The notes beneath the pieces are model-generated. The model was not told the origin of the DNA and searched no databases. It was given only the letters and a program-made list of their open reading frames with translations. Shown here in pieces: positions 31,678 through 44,338 of a stretch of 64,000 bases of DNA (its first letter is position 1; the number at the start of each line of letters is the position of its first letter). The stretch spans positions 13,804,742 through 13,868,741 of the forward strand of contig NC_061072.1 in the NCBI RefSeq assembly GCF_021917145.1, read 5' to 3'. This DNA comes from Hypomesus transpacificus. Its lineage: Eukaryota; Chordata; Actinopteri; Osmeriformes; Osmeridae. The position numbers and the translations under genes were made by a program.

Positions 31678-34600
31678 ATGTCAGAAGTAGACGATGAAAA
31701 TGACATCTGGGAATATAAGCCTCTCCAAAAGAAGAGACGAGAGACTTCTGAACCGTCCAATGGAACGGTGCCCAAGAGAAGACGTGTCTCCAAACGAATA
31801 AAAAAGGGCGAGATTATGGTCAAGAAAACAGGGAATAATGCCCTTTCTAAAAGCAGAGGTCCCAACGCAACAGAAACTGAGTGTATTAGTAAAGACTCCA
31901 CACGACCTTCAACTGTCACCTCTACACAGTCAAAACAAATTGATGTTACCCAACCATTTGACAACGGTGACGATGAGGCATTAACTCCTGGAGATTTCTG
32001 TCCAGTGTGTCAGATGCCATTCTCTGTATTAGTAGTCCAGTCCCAAAGGTGGCATGTAGCCGAATGTCTTGAAACCCCAGTGGATGAGAGCAAAGGTACG
32101 TAAAACATTGCAGACCTTCTTTTAATGAGATATATAATTATGTTTACATTTAATACCAACTTGACCTCTTTAGTTCTCTTGATTCTCTTGTTTTTTTCCT
32201 GATATGGATAGAATGCCCAGATGGAACCCAGTGCTCCTCCACAATTCCAAGTCACTACAAGAGATACAACCACACGGTATTAGCTCACTTTCGAGCAATA
32301 AATGACCCAGCCTTCGTCAGTCTGTCTCAGGAGAGGACATCCAGTGAAGTCCCCAGCGGCAACTCTTTGGACCAAGAGAACCAGGGCAACACCAGTTTAG
32401 TATTGGAGTGTTCCCAGAACAGTGCGACAGGGCTCCCCACTCATGGCTCTCCCTGTAACACAGGCTGTGGAGCCTCGACCCCCTCAAAGCTGACTAACGC
32501 TCTTTTGCTGTTGAGGTCACCTGCGCCTGAGGACATCAGGAAAAAGAAAGGCTGGTCACCATCTGTCAGAGGGGTCAAGTCTGCCACGTCACAAGAAAGC
32601 AAAATGGAAGAACCGACCCCCATTGTTCCAGATAGGGAAAGTCCAGCTATTGAAGGAGGCTTTGTCAAGGCAAAGCCCTCTCCTTCCAGTGATGATGGAA
32701 TCTCATATTCTCCTCTCTTTGAATTCCCTACGGATCATGAAATCAGTGGTGGCCAACCAAGAAAAAATCTGTTTCCAAATAGTTTGTATGAAAATGAGAA
32801 TAACGAATCAATCATTCTATTCAGTAACAAAGCATCACTTGATGATGAGTCTCTGTCAATTGATGACGAGCTCTTCTCTGACATATCTCAGTTGGAATCA
32901 AACGGTGACACCCAGGTGATGTCAATTAGCTCATTAGCGGATAGCAATCACCCTACGTTCACAGCTGCTAAAAATGGCCTTGCCTCCCCTCTGACACCTG
33001 CAGTAGCAAACACTTCAGTTCCCTGTAGCAGAACCAGCCATAGACTCCAATCCCCGCAGAGTATAGTGTTAGAACAGCTCAGAGAACACATTTCTAGCAC
33101 AAACAGCAGTCACGCCCTTCACGCCGAAAGTTTAAATGCATCTCCAAAAAAAACAGAACAAACTTCAGCAGCGCCAAAGAAAGGGCCTTCGTCTCCTAAG
33201 ATCTCTTTAACTCAACTGTCTCAAGCAAGCATGGCACCCAGGAAGGGGCCGGGCAAGGCGGGACCATCCTCTGGCCTCAAGCAGACAGACATTGGGGTGT
33301 TTTTTGGGCTCAAACCTCTGAAAGAGCAGGCTGCTGAGAGTGAGCTGCCGGAGCAGAGTTCAGGTCCAGGGTGTGCTGTGGCTTCCAGAGGGAGAAGGGC
33401 GCATGGAGGACGGCAGAGGAGGAGCAGGGGGGCCAGCGCTGATGTGGTTCTAAAGGTGGAAGAGGTCCCAGACGATGACGGTACCCAGAAAACTCAGGGA
33501 GGAGGAGGAAGAAGGGGATGGGGAGGAGGCAGGGGGTGGAGGAACAGGGGGAAAGCAGATGGAGGGGCAGAGGAACCCAGGCGATGTCCTTTCTATAAAA
33601 AGATTCCAGGCGAGTTCATGTCTTGTTGAGTCATGGTATTTAATAAAACAACTGTTCAAGTATTATTGAAAACGAATAGCGTTTTTTAAATGAAAAATGT
33701 TCATCCCCCAGGGACCAAGTTTGTTGTGGACGCTTTCCTGTACGGGGTGATAGACGGCATCACTGCATACTTCCTCACCCACTTTCATTCCGACCATTAC
33801 GGAGGTCTGAGGAAGAACTCCACGTTTCCCATCTACTGCAACAAGGTAGGCCTGCTGTGGTCGCTCAGCACAATCTACCAACTGTTTTCTCTGCATCAGT
33901 AGGGCAAGGCCCCCGGAGGTAACTGTTAACTGATTAGAATCCCTGCCAGTGACTTCAAACCACTGAGGCAATGCTGTGTTGTAAAAAGGACAGTGTGTTC
34001 AGATGAATGTAGATTATACAGGACAGACGTGTTCCGGCCAGCATTGTTGGTGTCGCACTGAACGTGGTCAGGAAATAAATACTGATGCATGCACAGGACT
34101 CTAGTCAAGAATACACGTTGGCAGCAAGAGAGCATTAAAAGATGTATGAGAGCCTTTGGGAACTGTTGTGAACACCCTTGTCCCTTATCCTTTCCTGAAA
34201 AAAGGACATTTGTCTGTTTGGTATGAAACTGAAAGTCGACTAAAATGGATACATATGGAAAATAACAATCTATATTTGGCCCATTTTTTCCCCAATGAAG
34301 CTACACTCTTGCTCAAACTGTAACAACTGGCCACTGAACTGAACCTTGTGTGCTTTAGATCCTTAACTTAAGTGATTTTACAGTATATGAGATAAATCCC
34401 ATGGAGTTGTAGGATTTACCCATGTTTTACCCCAAGTCTATTGTGCAGCATTTCCAGGATAGTAGGTCAGTCTCTCTCATGAGTCATGCCCTGCTAACAT
34501 GTTCCAGTAGCAGTCTTCGGTGGTTGAGGCTAAAACAGGACAGTGGCCTGAACAGAGGTTTCATGTGGACAGGCCCTATTTCTTTCATCATAATCCTCAT

Positions 34601-35731
34601 GAAAAATGAACATGCTGAGTTCATGAACCAAGTTTTAATGTCTTCTCTTATAGGTTTAAAACAACTCCCTTGGCTACCCTTTACAACAACTACCCACTTT
34701 GATTTCCAGTATTAAAAGATTTGAATGACAATCTTTCTTTACAAACAAGTTAAGAACAAAGACCCACGTCTATCTCGATTCCTCTAGGCCCTGGAGCTGT
34801 CAGTCAAAGCACTGTACTCGCTTGAGTTTCATCAGTTTGTTTGCCTTTGTGTAGATGCAGAGAACTAGACCTTCAGAATCCATTAGTGACAAGCACTAAG
34901 AGGCAGGCCCACAGTTGGTTTTCTGACCACAGATGGCAGGCTGACAGCTGCTTTAACGGCTGTCCCTCCCCTTCAGATCACAGGGAACCTGGTGAAGAGC
35001 AAGCTGAAGGTGGAGGAGCGGTATGTTCACATCCTGCCCATGAACACCGAGGTCACAGTGGATGGAGTCAAGGTCATTCTGCTGGAAGCCAACCAGTGAG
35101 TATCAGAATTGGGCTCAAATTCTACGGCTATAACCGAAGTGTAAACAATTCAAAATGCTTAAGTGGGGGGGGAAAGGAATGTCTGTTTTAATCTCTCAGT
35201 TTCTTTAGAAACGTGCCACGAACTGTCCAGCGTTAACAGGGGTCCAGAGGCTCCATGTGACTCTGTAGCCCTGGCGTCAGTTAGTTACCCCACCAGCGGA
35301 TGTTCTACCCTCTCACCTGGTCCCCTCTGTGAGCGCAGCTGTCCGGGCGCTGCCATGCTGCTCCTGCGGCTGCCAGACGGCCAGACCGTCCTCCACGTGG
35401 GAGACTTCCGAGCCGACCCCTCCATGGAGCACTACCCTCCGCTGCAAAGCTGCAGGGTCCAGACCCTCTACCTGGACACGACGTCAGTCGCTCTCCCGCA
35501 CGCACGCACACTAGAAATGTCACTCCGGGTTTTCTTGATGTTTTCTTTTGTCAGAAGACGGTAAATATCTCCCCTGATTTTCCAGTTGTCTTAAAAAAAA
35601 AAAAAAGAGAAATACAGTGGCCAGACCGCTCCATCACGCAGCCGTGTCATCGCTGTGGCCCTGAGTGAACCTCAAGTTCAATTTCTGTCCTCCATTGTGA
35701 CTGCAGACTCGAGTGCTTTATTCCGCTGTAG

Positions 35732-35762
<31 letters not shown>

Positions 35763-35880
35763 CACAGACTCGTTCTCCTCCTGAAATGAACGCTCTCCCT
35801 CTGCCTTCCCATCACAGCCAGCGCTGTCCTGGAGCAACGTCGGCTCATTACCTCCGCTCCACACTCTGCCAGGCACCCAG

Positions 35881-35930
<50 letters not shown>

Positions 35931-38900
35931 AGACTTCAGAAGTCTTCAACTCTTTTCTCACTCTGGGCCACTCCTCTGTTCTTTCCTTCTTCCTTTTCTC
36001 TCCCTCCCTCCCTCCCCCCTCCCCTTCCTCCACATGTACTCCCAGGTACTGCAGTCCTGAATACACCTTCCCCAGTCAGCAGGAGGCCATCAGCTTTGCA
36101 GCCAGCACAGCCTTTGAGCACGTCACTCTCAACCCCCGCACCCTCATAGTCTGTGGCTCCTACTCCGTGGGGAAAGAGAAAGTCTTTCTGGGTGAGTGGT
36201 CTGGACCAAGAGTGTGTGGAAAAGCCGTACCCTGTAGACCAGTCATCAGGAAGATGATTGGGCAGTTCTGAGATTGGAGGGCAGAGATTTGTGCAGAGAA
36301 GTGTTGTTTTTTTGGGGTGCCTAACCAGCCTATTTGAGATTGGGAATCTTGCTGTATAGAATGTGAGAGGGTGTGGATTTGTACTCTTGGGGAATTTTTT
36401 TATGTCAAATACGATTCAGGATTTAAATGTTGAGGAAACATGTATATGAATGATTATTTCAATGTCTAATGTTGGTGGCATTAACATTGTATTCCGCTTG
36501 GGTTTGAGTTTTCTCCTGTTTGTATCTGGCTCTGCTGTAGAGAATAATTTGAAGTGGCAGACATGTTCTGAAAGGGGGGTTCCATGGATAGTTTGTGGAT
36601 GAGTTGGAAATGTCAAAGGGGAGCTACTCCATCTCCAAGATGCCCTTGGTTTCAATGAGTTATTTCCTGCCTTTTGTGTGATGCCTGTATCCCCCCCTCC
36701 TCCTCCCCCTCCCCTCCACTTCAAACAATCGCTTGCACAACACATGCACGCACAAAGCTGAAAGAGACCATCTCTCAGTGAGTGGAGAAAACACTTAAGA
36801 ACCAAGGACACTTTTTACAGAATTTGAACTGGGCTCAGATCAGCTTCTTCCTCTGGTATCTGTACTGCTGAGAACATTTGTATTTAGAATAACTTCAACA
36901 ATTATTACGGTATGTCTAGTGTGAAGTTAAGAATAAGTTTGGCATTGAATCAGTATACATATCAGTAGTGGAAATCATGGGGGGGGGGGGGGGGGTCTGT
37001 GTGTTCTATGTATGTTCTCCAAACGTAATTGCTATAAAAAATGTTGTTAATGCAACCCTTTATTGTATGCCCTGCTAACATGTTCCACTAACAGTCCTTG
37101 GGGGTTGAGACTAAAACAGGACAGTGGCCTGAACAGATGGTTCATGTGGACAGGCCCAACCCTTTATTGTAGAACATAGCTCTGACCCTCTGTCCATCCC
37201 AGCTCTGGCAGAGGTTCTGGGGTCTAAAGTGAGCATGTCCCGGGACAAGTTCAACACCATGTGCTGCCTGGAGTCGAAGCACATTACACAACTCATCACC
37301 ACAGACTGGAGGGCCGCCCAAGTCCATGTGCTACCCATGATGCAACTCAAGTTCAAGGTAGGTTCATCAGCACGCCCCATTTCGGAAGTAACGCATCCCA
37401 TGGAATGTGTTTATTGAGCAGACGCTTTTACCCGAAGAGACGTACAGGGGGATTTGAACTTGTGAACACTTGCTCTGCAGTCAGGGGCTCTAGCGCTGAG
37501 CTCTACCTGGTCCATGTTGTGTGTAAGTAGTTGTAGGGTTTGACTCAATCCCTGTGCATTACCATATCACAGCAGCACTAGCACTTGTTTGGCAAAACTA
37601 GCCAATTACTTGAAACTATAGAATCTGACGGTATAGACTAATCGGTTTCGTTTTTGTTCTGTTTATTGTTTGAAAAAATACATTTCTCAGGGTTGACATG
37701 AGAGGTTCTGACTTAAACGATGTCTCCCGTTTCCAGAAAATAGGGTTAAATAATGCATTTTCCCTGGATATTTTGACAACCAATTAAAAAACCTCATCCA
37801 TTTCTGCCTACTGGTTGTGTATGCAAATCTAAGACCCGAAGTTTAAACAATTAATATGCTAATTCATTTAAATGACCGCGCTGCAAGCACAGCATCTCTC
37901 TCTCCCAAGGAGTACAACATTTCAAACTGCCATCTGCAGCTCTCCAGATAGTTCTCAATGCTGGGACAGAGCCATGACCAGTCTTCACAGAAGTGCTGAT
38001 TCAAAACTTGACTTTTCTTTGGTGGTGGGGGTGGGGGTGGGGGGGGGGGCCCAACGTCCCTGCCATGCATGTCTGAAGGAGATGCCCTGCGACCAAACTA
38101 CACTACCCACGATGCAGTTTGAGCTTTGAAATGCATCTTTTGAGACTTCCCCACAATTGTTATGAATATTGATTCAGGCTTTCATGTCTGAATAGTTTTG
38201 CTGCGATAAGATATTGACACGCTTGTGTGCGACAGAAATTAATTGAATGCTGCAAATGATGATTCATTATAAATGGCTTAGTTGTCTCATTACCGAATTA
38301 TTGTGGTTTCTGTTTTCCCCGAGACACGTTTGATAAACACTTTGCAAAGTTTATATCCTGCTGTTAGTGAAGGGAAACCATGATTCAGATGTGAAAGGCC
38401 TACCTATCCCCAAATGTAGTCCAACCTTTGGACTTCAAAAATATAAATAATCTCTACTATAAATATCCCCAAATGATATAATGAATGAAATGAAGGTTTG
38501 CATTGTGAAGTTGTAATTAATTTATTCCCCTCCATGTTTCTTAGAAGTACATGTGAACGTTGACGTAGACGTACGGTACAAATGTAAAATGCCCCAAAAG
38601 AGGAATACTAAACAGTATAATAGGTTAGGGTGTGTGGAAGCTTCACTGTTCAGATGGTGTGTCCTGCTGTCTTTCCAGAACCTCCAGGCTCACCTGGGCA
38701 GGTTTGCGGGGCAGTATGACCAGCTTGTAGCCTTCAAGCCCACCGGATGGACCTTCAGCCAGAAGGTGGATGTGGTGCAAGACATCCAGCCCTACACCAG
38801 CAGCAACATCTCCATCTACGGTGCGTCTCAGTCTAGCTCAGTGGTCTTCAACCCTGGTCCCAAGGCCCACAGGCCCACTGTCCTGTGTGTTGGAGATGTT

Positions 38901-40786
38901 TCCCTGCTCCAACACACCTGATTCACATAAATGGTCGTTATCACCAGGCTTCCGCAGAGCTTGATAACAACCATTCATGTGAATTGGGTGTGTTGGAGCA
39001 GGTAAACATCTCCAACATATAGGACTGGTCTAGATTGGAGACCATCCTCATCACATTGAGGATTAATATGGTAGGACCATTGGTGTGCCAGGTCAGTATC
39101 TAGATCAAGTATATCTATAAAAGTATACATCAAGTGTAAAACTAGCACTGATGTCCTATCCATCTCCTGCATTCATATAGTTCAATAATGATCTGAAGTG
39201 TGCCCACACTTCACTGTCCTCAGACTCCGTTTCCTCCTTTGCCGTTTGCGAGACTCAGCTGGATCAGGTATCATGTTCAGACGGCATGTTCAGTAGGCCG
39301 TGACTTGATCTGATATCAGTGATTCAGCCTTTTTCTTTCTCCCCTTCTGGAAATGTTTAGACTAGCCAACAACCCCATCCGTCCAGCACGTAGCAGCACC
39401 CACTCAGCAGCTGAGGGAGGTGACCCAGAAAGACGCACGCAGCACAACCCATATGCAGTTCTGCAAACTCTCCCGATTTTCTAAATGTCCAACTCTCAGC
39501 ACCTCGCTTTCTCTTGCTTTTTCTCTCGGTCCCTCTCTCCTTCCAATGTCTGTGTTGACCGCTCTCTCTCGCCCGCTCTCACCCGCTCTCACTCTCTCGT
39601 CCTATGGATTGGTAGTCTTCCCGATTGGTACAGAAGATGCGGGGCATGGAATTCAACCCAAACCAGAAAGGTCACAGGTTGCTTCAGCACATGTTAAGGT
39701 TGTATTTCTATGGTTTTGAGATCAGGAAAAGTGATCTTAGACCAATACTCTTCTGAGCATTGTTTTTCCATTAGCAGTCCAGCCCCCCGCCCCCCCCCCC
39801 CCCCCTACTTAAACTCCTAAATGAAAACGACTCTAGAATGAAAAGATCGAAGCCTTTTCAAAACACGCCGCTTGACGGCACTTGCCTGAAGTTAACATCT
39901 GCACCGGCCTCACGGTTTTGGCCATTTTTCAAGAGGTGTCATTTGGAAATGCCTCCCACCAACGCAGTCCCCTGACAGGACCAGTTGGCGCTCCCCCCCA
40001 GACTGCCTTCATGCTGCGTTTCTGTATTCCGTGGGAGACGCACAGCTGCTGCCGCCTCCCTCTAACCAAACACATACTTATTATTCATTGGACTTGATGG
40101 CTCGTAATAAGGGAGATTAGGGAAATCGTCGTTTAGCTTTTAGTCCAAGAGCGCATCCATAATTGAGGAGTCTGAAGAGTTCTCACCACCCTGCTCAACT
40201 TTTTCTGGACCTGGAAAATGAAATTAAATACTTTGAATTTAGGAAGGAGGATGAAGGCATGATCAGGGGATCTGATTAGAATTCTACCCCGTGTTGGACT
40301 GGGTGTTGAAAGCGTAGCCCCCAAAACATGCTGGCCTCTTCAAGCCAGGTAGAGGGGGCCAGGTAGAGGGGGCCAGGTAGAGGGGGCCAGGTAGAGGGGG
40401 CCAGGTAGAGGGGGCCAGGTAGAGGGGGCCAGGTAGAGGGGGCCAGGTAGAGGGGACCAGGTAGAGGGGGCCAGGTAGAGGGGGCCAGGTAGAGGGGGCC
40501 ACTTGTGTCTTGTGGTGTTACTGGCTATTGGGTTTCTCCCAATGCCAAGTAAAAAGCCACTTTAGTTTTTTGGCATTGAATCGATTGTGTGAGTGAGATG
40601 TTCTTTTCCCTGCCAGGTATCCCCTACAGCGAGCACAGCAGCTTCTCGGAGATGAAGCGCTTCGTGCAGTGGCTGCGACCCCTCAAGATCATCCCCACGG
40701 TCAACGTGGGCAGCAGAGAAAGCCGGAAGGCCATGGACACGTTTTTCAGCGAGTGGCTGGCGGAGGCGAAGGCAAAAGCAATATGA
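31678..40786 (+). CDS. dclre1a: DNA cross-link repair 1A protein (SNM1A nuclease), 9 coding exons
   Basis: Exons 31678-32095, 32212-33609, 33712-33845, 34977-35095, 35339-35482, 36046-36191, 37203-37357, 38679-38820 and 40617-40786 join in phase to 941 aa. Near the N-terminus is a basic cluster (KRRRVSKR) and a UBZ4 ubiquitin-binding zinc finger (C108, C111, H126, C130). A long, poorly conserved serine-rich region in exon 2 carries a PCNA-interaction motif QTDIGVFF at 497-504. The C-terminus (from about 606) is the metallo-beta-lactamase/beta-CASP nuclease: HFHSDH 629-634, NHCPG around 690, [15 protein letters not shown] and YSEHSSF. Known role: 5'-3' exonuclease of interstrand crosslink repair in the nucleus. 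The ATG at 31678 is chosen because upstream sequence in this frame has no other ATG before the divergent promoter. The intron after exon 2 begins GC, not GT. Confidence 0.95.
34487..34578 (+). repeat. Dispersed repeat copy A in dclre1a intron 3
   Basis: CCCTGCTAACATGTTCCA followed by AAAACAGGACAGTGGCCTGA and CATGTGGACAGGCCC is nearly the same as the sequence at 37069-37157 in intron 6 of the same gene. I cannot tell whether it is a transposon fragment or a local segmental copy. Confidence 0.85.
35731..35929. repeat. Two (CA)n microsatellites upstream of dclre1a exon 6
   Basis: CA tracts at about 35731-35758 and 35883-35929 lie in the intron before exon 6 (acceptor at 36044-36045). They are followed by a long C/T tract near 35980-36030 that serves as the polypyrimidine region. 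Confidence 0.9.
36981..36995. repeat. G homopolymer run
   Basis: An uninterrupted G run in dclre1a intron 6. It is a likely site of sequencing length error. Confidence 0.85.
37069..37157 (+). repeat. Dispersed repeat copy B in dclre1a intron 6
   Basis: Near-copy of 34487-34578 in the same orientation, ending about 45 bp before the acceptor of exon 7 at 37203. Confidence 0.85.
37392..37520 (-). mobile_element. tRNA-derived SINE, reverse orientation
   Basis: Read on the minus strand there is a tRNA-like head (GTAGAGCTCAGCGCTAGAGC, then a B-box-like GTTCAAATCC) followed by the tail GTACGTCTCTTCGGGTAAAAG and CGTCTGCTC. This tail matches the type seen in the SINE at 49060-49213. It lies in dclre1a intron 7, 35 bp after exon 7. 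The match to fish tRNA SINEs is from recall. Confidence 0.65.
38839..39043. mobile_element. Palindromic MITE (hAT-type, fish)
   Basis: The left end CAGTGGTCTTCAACCCTGG begins at 38839. The arms 38887-38944 and 38961-39018 are imperfect inverted repeats over about 57 bp (TGTTGGAGATGTTTCCCTGC against GCAGGTAAACATCTCCAACA). The right terminus is decayed. Long palindromes with this end are a common non-autonomous hAT family in fish (recalled). It starts 18 bp after the splice donor of dclre1a exon 8. Confidence 0.8.
39788..39806. repeat. C homopolymer run
   Basis: A run of C with one G interruption in dclre1a intron 8. It is a likely site of length error. Confidence 0.8.
40345..40501. repeat. 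Minisatellite, 14-bp unit, about 11 copies
   Basis: The unit CCAGGTAGAGGGGG is repeated head to tail with a single variant unit (GGGGACCAGG), in dclre1a intron 8 about 115 bp before the last exon. The near-perfect homogeneity suggests recent expansion. Confidence 0.95.
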
Positions 40787-41276
40787 ATCCATAATAAGAG
40801 AAAAAAAGTTGAATCCATATAATATATATCTATGACGTGAAGTCTGGCTGTGCCTCCAGTATTGACTGAAATTACATTTGACGACCTGACTGCTTTTAGG
40901 AATTGTGACCTCAGATGAAGCCTCTCTGTAAAAACCTATTGTATTTTATTTCAAATTACATGGTCACAGGTTGAAAGAATGTAATCTTTTACTTCAGTTG
41001 CCATGGTCACCTTTCATTTTGAACTGCCACCGAAGGAAACTTATGCTACCTTGAAATACCAAAATAGTGTTCAATCTTTCTACTTTCTTACACTGTCAAG
41101 TATTTGTCAATTGCGTTTAATGGAAGTTTTATATGAATGGAAATACATTTGTGTAACTGATCAAGTCATTCTTTTGTCATTGGGTAAAATGTCATTGCTT
41201 ATCTAAGGCTGAAATGCTGAGATTTGAAATGTGTTGAGGCAAATAACTATCCCTGTCTGATATTTTAAATAAAAAA

Positions 41277-41327
41277 AAATAGCTGAAAAGGTAAATCTTA
41301 AAAATAGCTGAAAAGGTAAATCTGAAA
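41277..41327 (+). repeat. Small tandem duplication in dclre1a 3' UTR
   Basis: The word AATAGCTGAAAAGGTAAATCT occurs twice in direct succession, about 25 bp apart. It is a simple local duplication with no inferred function. Confidence 0.8.
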
Positions 41328-41444
41328 GTATCTCAATGACATCTATTGTAATCATGCATTTGTTCATATGGTTGTGTGCAACATTGACACGTCTTAATTC
41401 AACTGCCTGACCAGTGATTTATATGTTTTGGGGTATTACAAACC

Positions 41445-41450
41445 AATAAA
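41445..41450 (+). terminator. Candidate dclre1a polyadenylation signal
   Basis: AATAAA about 660 bp after the dclre1a stop, with GT-rich sequence following. An earlier AATAAA at 41268-41273 is embedded in an A-run. Confidence 0.5.
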
Positions 41451-42868
41451 AATTGTACAGGCAAGTTTAAATATTCTGGAATTGTTTTGTATCATAAGCT
41501 TTTTTATGTGTAAATGTATACTGTGTCAGTGTGTGTTTAAATATCTAGAAATGCTTGCAACTGTGATATGGCAATTAAGTGAATGCTTTCTCATCTAACT
41601 TTATAATCCAATTTGAGGAAGGTCGTTTTATTATGTATTCTTAATCATCAAGAACTTTGATGATTCACTGTAGAGGTCAGTAGATGCAATTAGGCGGGGT
41701 GTCCCTGTGACACAAGTTATGCATAACATTTAGTGAATATGATGGATCTCGATGGAACCAGTCGTGACGTGGAAATGTCACCGGAAAAGTTGTAGGAATT
41801 CTTGGTTTTAGAAACCAGACACTGAGGGGGTGTTGTGACTGGACACTGGCAGTTGGACCAAAAACCAATCAGGATTGACCTTTAGCAAGACAGGAGAGAG
41901 CGTGTGTGGATCAAGCATCTAAAGGTGCTTCTAAATTCATCTACACACCGTATAGGTCCACTGTTCATGTATCGGTGGTGGGGATTGCACAGACAGGCCA
42001 CATGATGGTGTTAACTGAACCCGTCATAGACTAAGCTGGTGTTGTTGATTTTGTTTAGTACCTTCCTTAATATGCTAAGCAGTGGGCCGCATGCAGGGAA
42101 CCTCTCTGACCACACATCTCTCATCCTCCCATCATGGTTTATCACACCTCTCCATACAAGGTGACCAATCAATGTAAGGACCCTCCAATTACACTCCCTG
42201 CCCACTGCCATCTTGAGGGGATTCTAATTGTAATGCTGGTCTCATTCATTCTTTACTAGCGCATGACATTTATCAGAGTCCGACCAGGATCTCATCCATT
42301 GGAGTTTAAGACCCAGAGCTTACAGGAAAGCCTGTCTTATCTTGACTGGAAGGAGTGGCTGCGAGGACACATCTAAAGCAGGGAGAAGGAGCTCCCAGGC
42401 ATGGTGTTCATGCACTGTCTTCACAACACATCCTGCAAAAGTCACTCTGAAACCTTAAAGCCGCAAATGAAAGCTTTTTTTCTTTTTTTTCTCCACTTGT
42501 TACACATTCCAGCCCACGTTACAAGTAAGATATCAGTTCTGTCTTGTACCTTATCAACTAAAGATGGTAATGCCAACATTTTAAGGTCTGAACTACCCAT
42601 GTGTTGCTGTTTCGTCCAATCCTACACAAGGACTGAAACAGTTAAGTCCCTCTTTATCTTGGTGTAAGTCAGCCATCTACTGGTTTGAATTGTAAAGCCT
42701 TTTTTCTCAAGTTGATGCGCACACTTTCCAAATGACTGGGAACACTACACTAAATTGTTCCAATGTACTCAGCAAATGCTTCTACATTTTCTAGATCAGA
42801 CTGTCTGGTTGGAATCATAAAGTATTTAAGTAATTGAGGACAATAAGACAAATGCACAATCCAAAGCT
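41451..42868. other. Intergenic interval between dclre1a and plekhs1
   Basis: The two genes converge here. I see no ORF with recognisable similarity, only short shadows. Confidence 0.5.
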
Positions 42869-42874
42869 GTATTT
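42869..42874 (-). terminator. Candidate plekhs1 polyadenylation signal
   Basis: The minus strand reads AATAAA about 1.46 kb past the plekhs1 stop. If used, the 3' UTR includes the dispersed repeat at 43112-43260. Confidence 0.35.
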
Positions 42875-43111
42875 ATTACAGTGATTTAATACATGGAAAC
42901 ATGTAAAAGGACACATTTACAGGAGCCAGTATGTACAAGGCATGTTTTAGATATAGTGCAAATAGAGAACAGGAGTAAAAGGTAGACATAATGTGTGTTA
43001 TAAAGGAGTCCTCTGCTCTCTAGGGGGCGCAACTGGACTGTGGAATATAGGTCATTACATAGCATTACATTGCACAAGTCAGAGGAAAGTCAGAGGAAAA
43101 TTCATTTTCAA

Positions 43112-43260
43112 ATTAAATCAAATCAAAATGTATTTGTATAGCCCTTTTTACAAGCAATGTCACAGAGGGCTTCACATACGCCCATAGAACTGCCCTTCAA
43201 CAAACCTAAATCCTCGAGAAAGACAAGGAAAAACTCACTAGAGGAGAAAAAATTGAAGAA
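43112..43260. mobile_element. Dispersed fish repeat fragment
   Basis: AATCAAAATGTATTTGTATAGCCC followed by CAAGCAATGTCACAGAGGGC and AGACAAGGAAAAACTC is a very common interspersed sequence in teleost genomes as I recall it. I see no coding part, and its class is not certain to me. Confidence 0.55.
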
Positions 43261-44338
43261 TTCATCGAGGGATCCCCTCCTCCAGAGATGGTTTGTGAAA
43301 GAGAGGTGCAGAACACAGGCTAAACATAGTCATACAGCAGGGAAGTGTCAATGGGTGTTGAAACACCAAAATCCAGTGCTCAACTTGGGTCAGTTGGTAA
43401 ATGTCAGTATAAGCAGAGGTAGCCACAGGGCTGGGACTGTGATCGGCACAGCATCACAGGCCGGTTCCTGATTCGTTCAATCCAAACTGTACATATACTT
43501 CAATAGATCACATATATATGATCACAAATCTCAAGTGTTTCCCCTGGGGTTCATGTATAAATCAACACATTGCAATCAGCAGTGGGCTGAACCCTGTAGT
43601 GATTGACTCCCAAAGAGTATCTATTGACAGGAAACCAGAATTAACTTCACAATTCAACAGTGTAACACTGCCTTGTCAAATATTTGGCACAAGCTTATTA
43701 TGATGCCTCTGAACATTAAAAAGGATGTTTGCAAGGTACGTCACCAAGCAGGTTTATCATCACAAAGATGTTTTTGGGAAATGTTATTTTGTCACATACT
43801 TTTAACACCCACATCAGTTGGGTTTTTAGTGCCTAACTAAGCGCCCTCTTTCTTCCCAGGAAGAGATTTGACACAACAGATAGGATCCGGATTTCAAAAC
43901 AGGCAGCACACCCTCTTGACCAACTAGGGATTGTTACACAACATGGAGCAATATGGCTGCCACTGAGCTGAAATTAGGGATGGGCCTATTTTCGGGCATA
44001 GGCCAGCCCTGATGATGGGATCTATAATTGGAGAATACTGAGACAAGGCAATGTGCACTTTCAGGATGTAAGGGTAATCTAAAAGGTACTGGGTCACCCT
44101 TTCCCTAGTCTGGCACCCCTCCCTATTCCAGCAGTCAGCACTGGAATATACAATATAGATCATTCGAATCTCAATAAGAATCCAATAAGAATCCATACAG
44201 TAATGATATTATAGCAATGTCACAGATGTTATGGACCTACATTTGTACACTGTAAAGGTCCATATTTAAGTACCCTGAACTACAGGAACCATGGTCAGGT
44301 ACAGTAAAAGGCTTTTTTTGTTGTTGATTACAGAGGAC

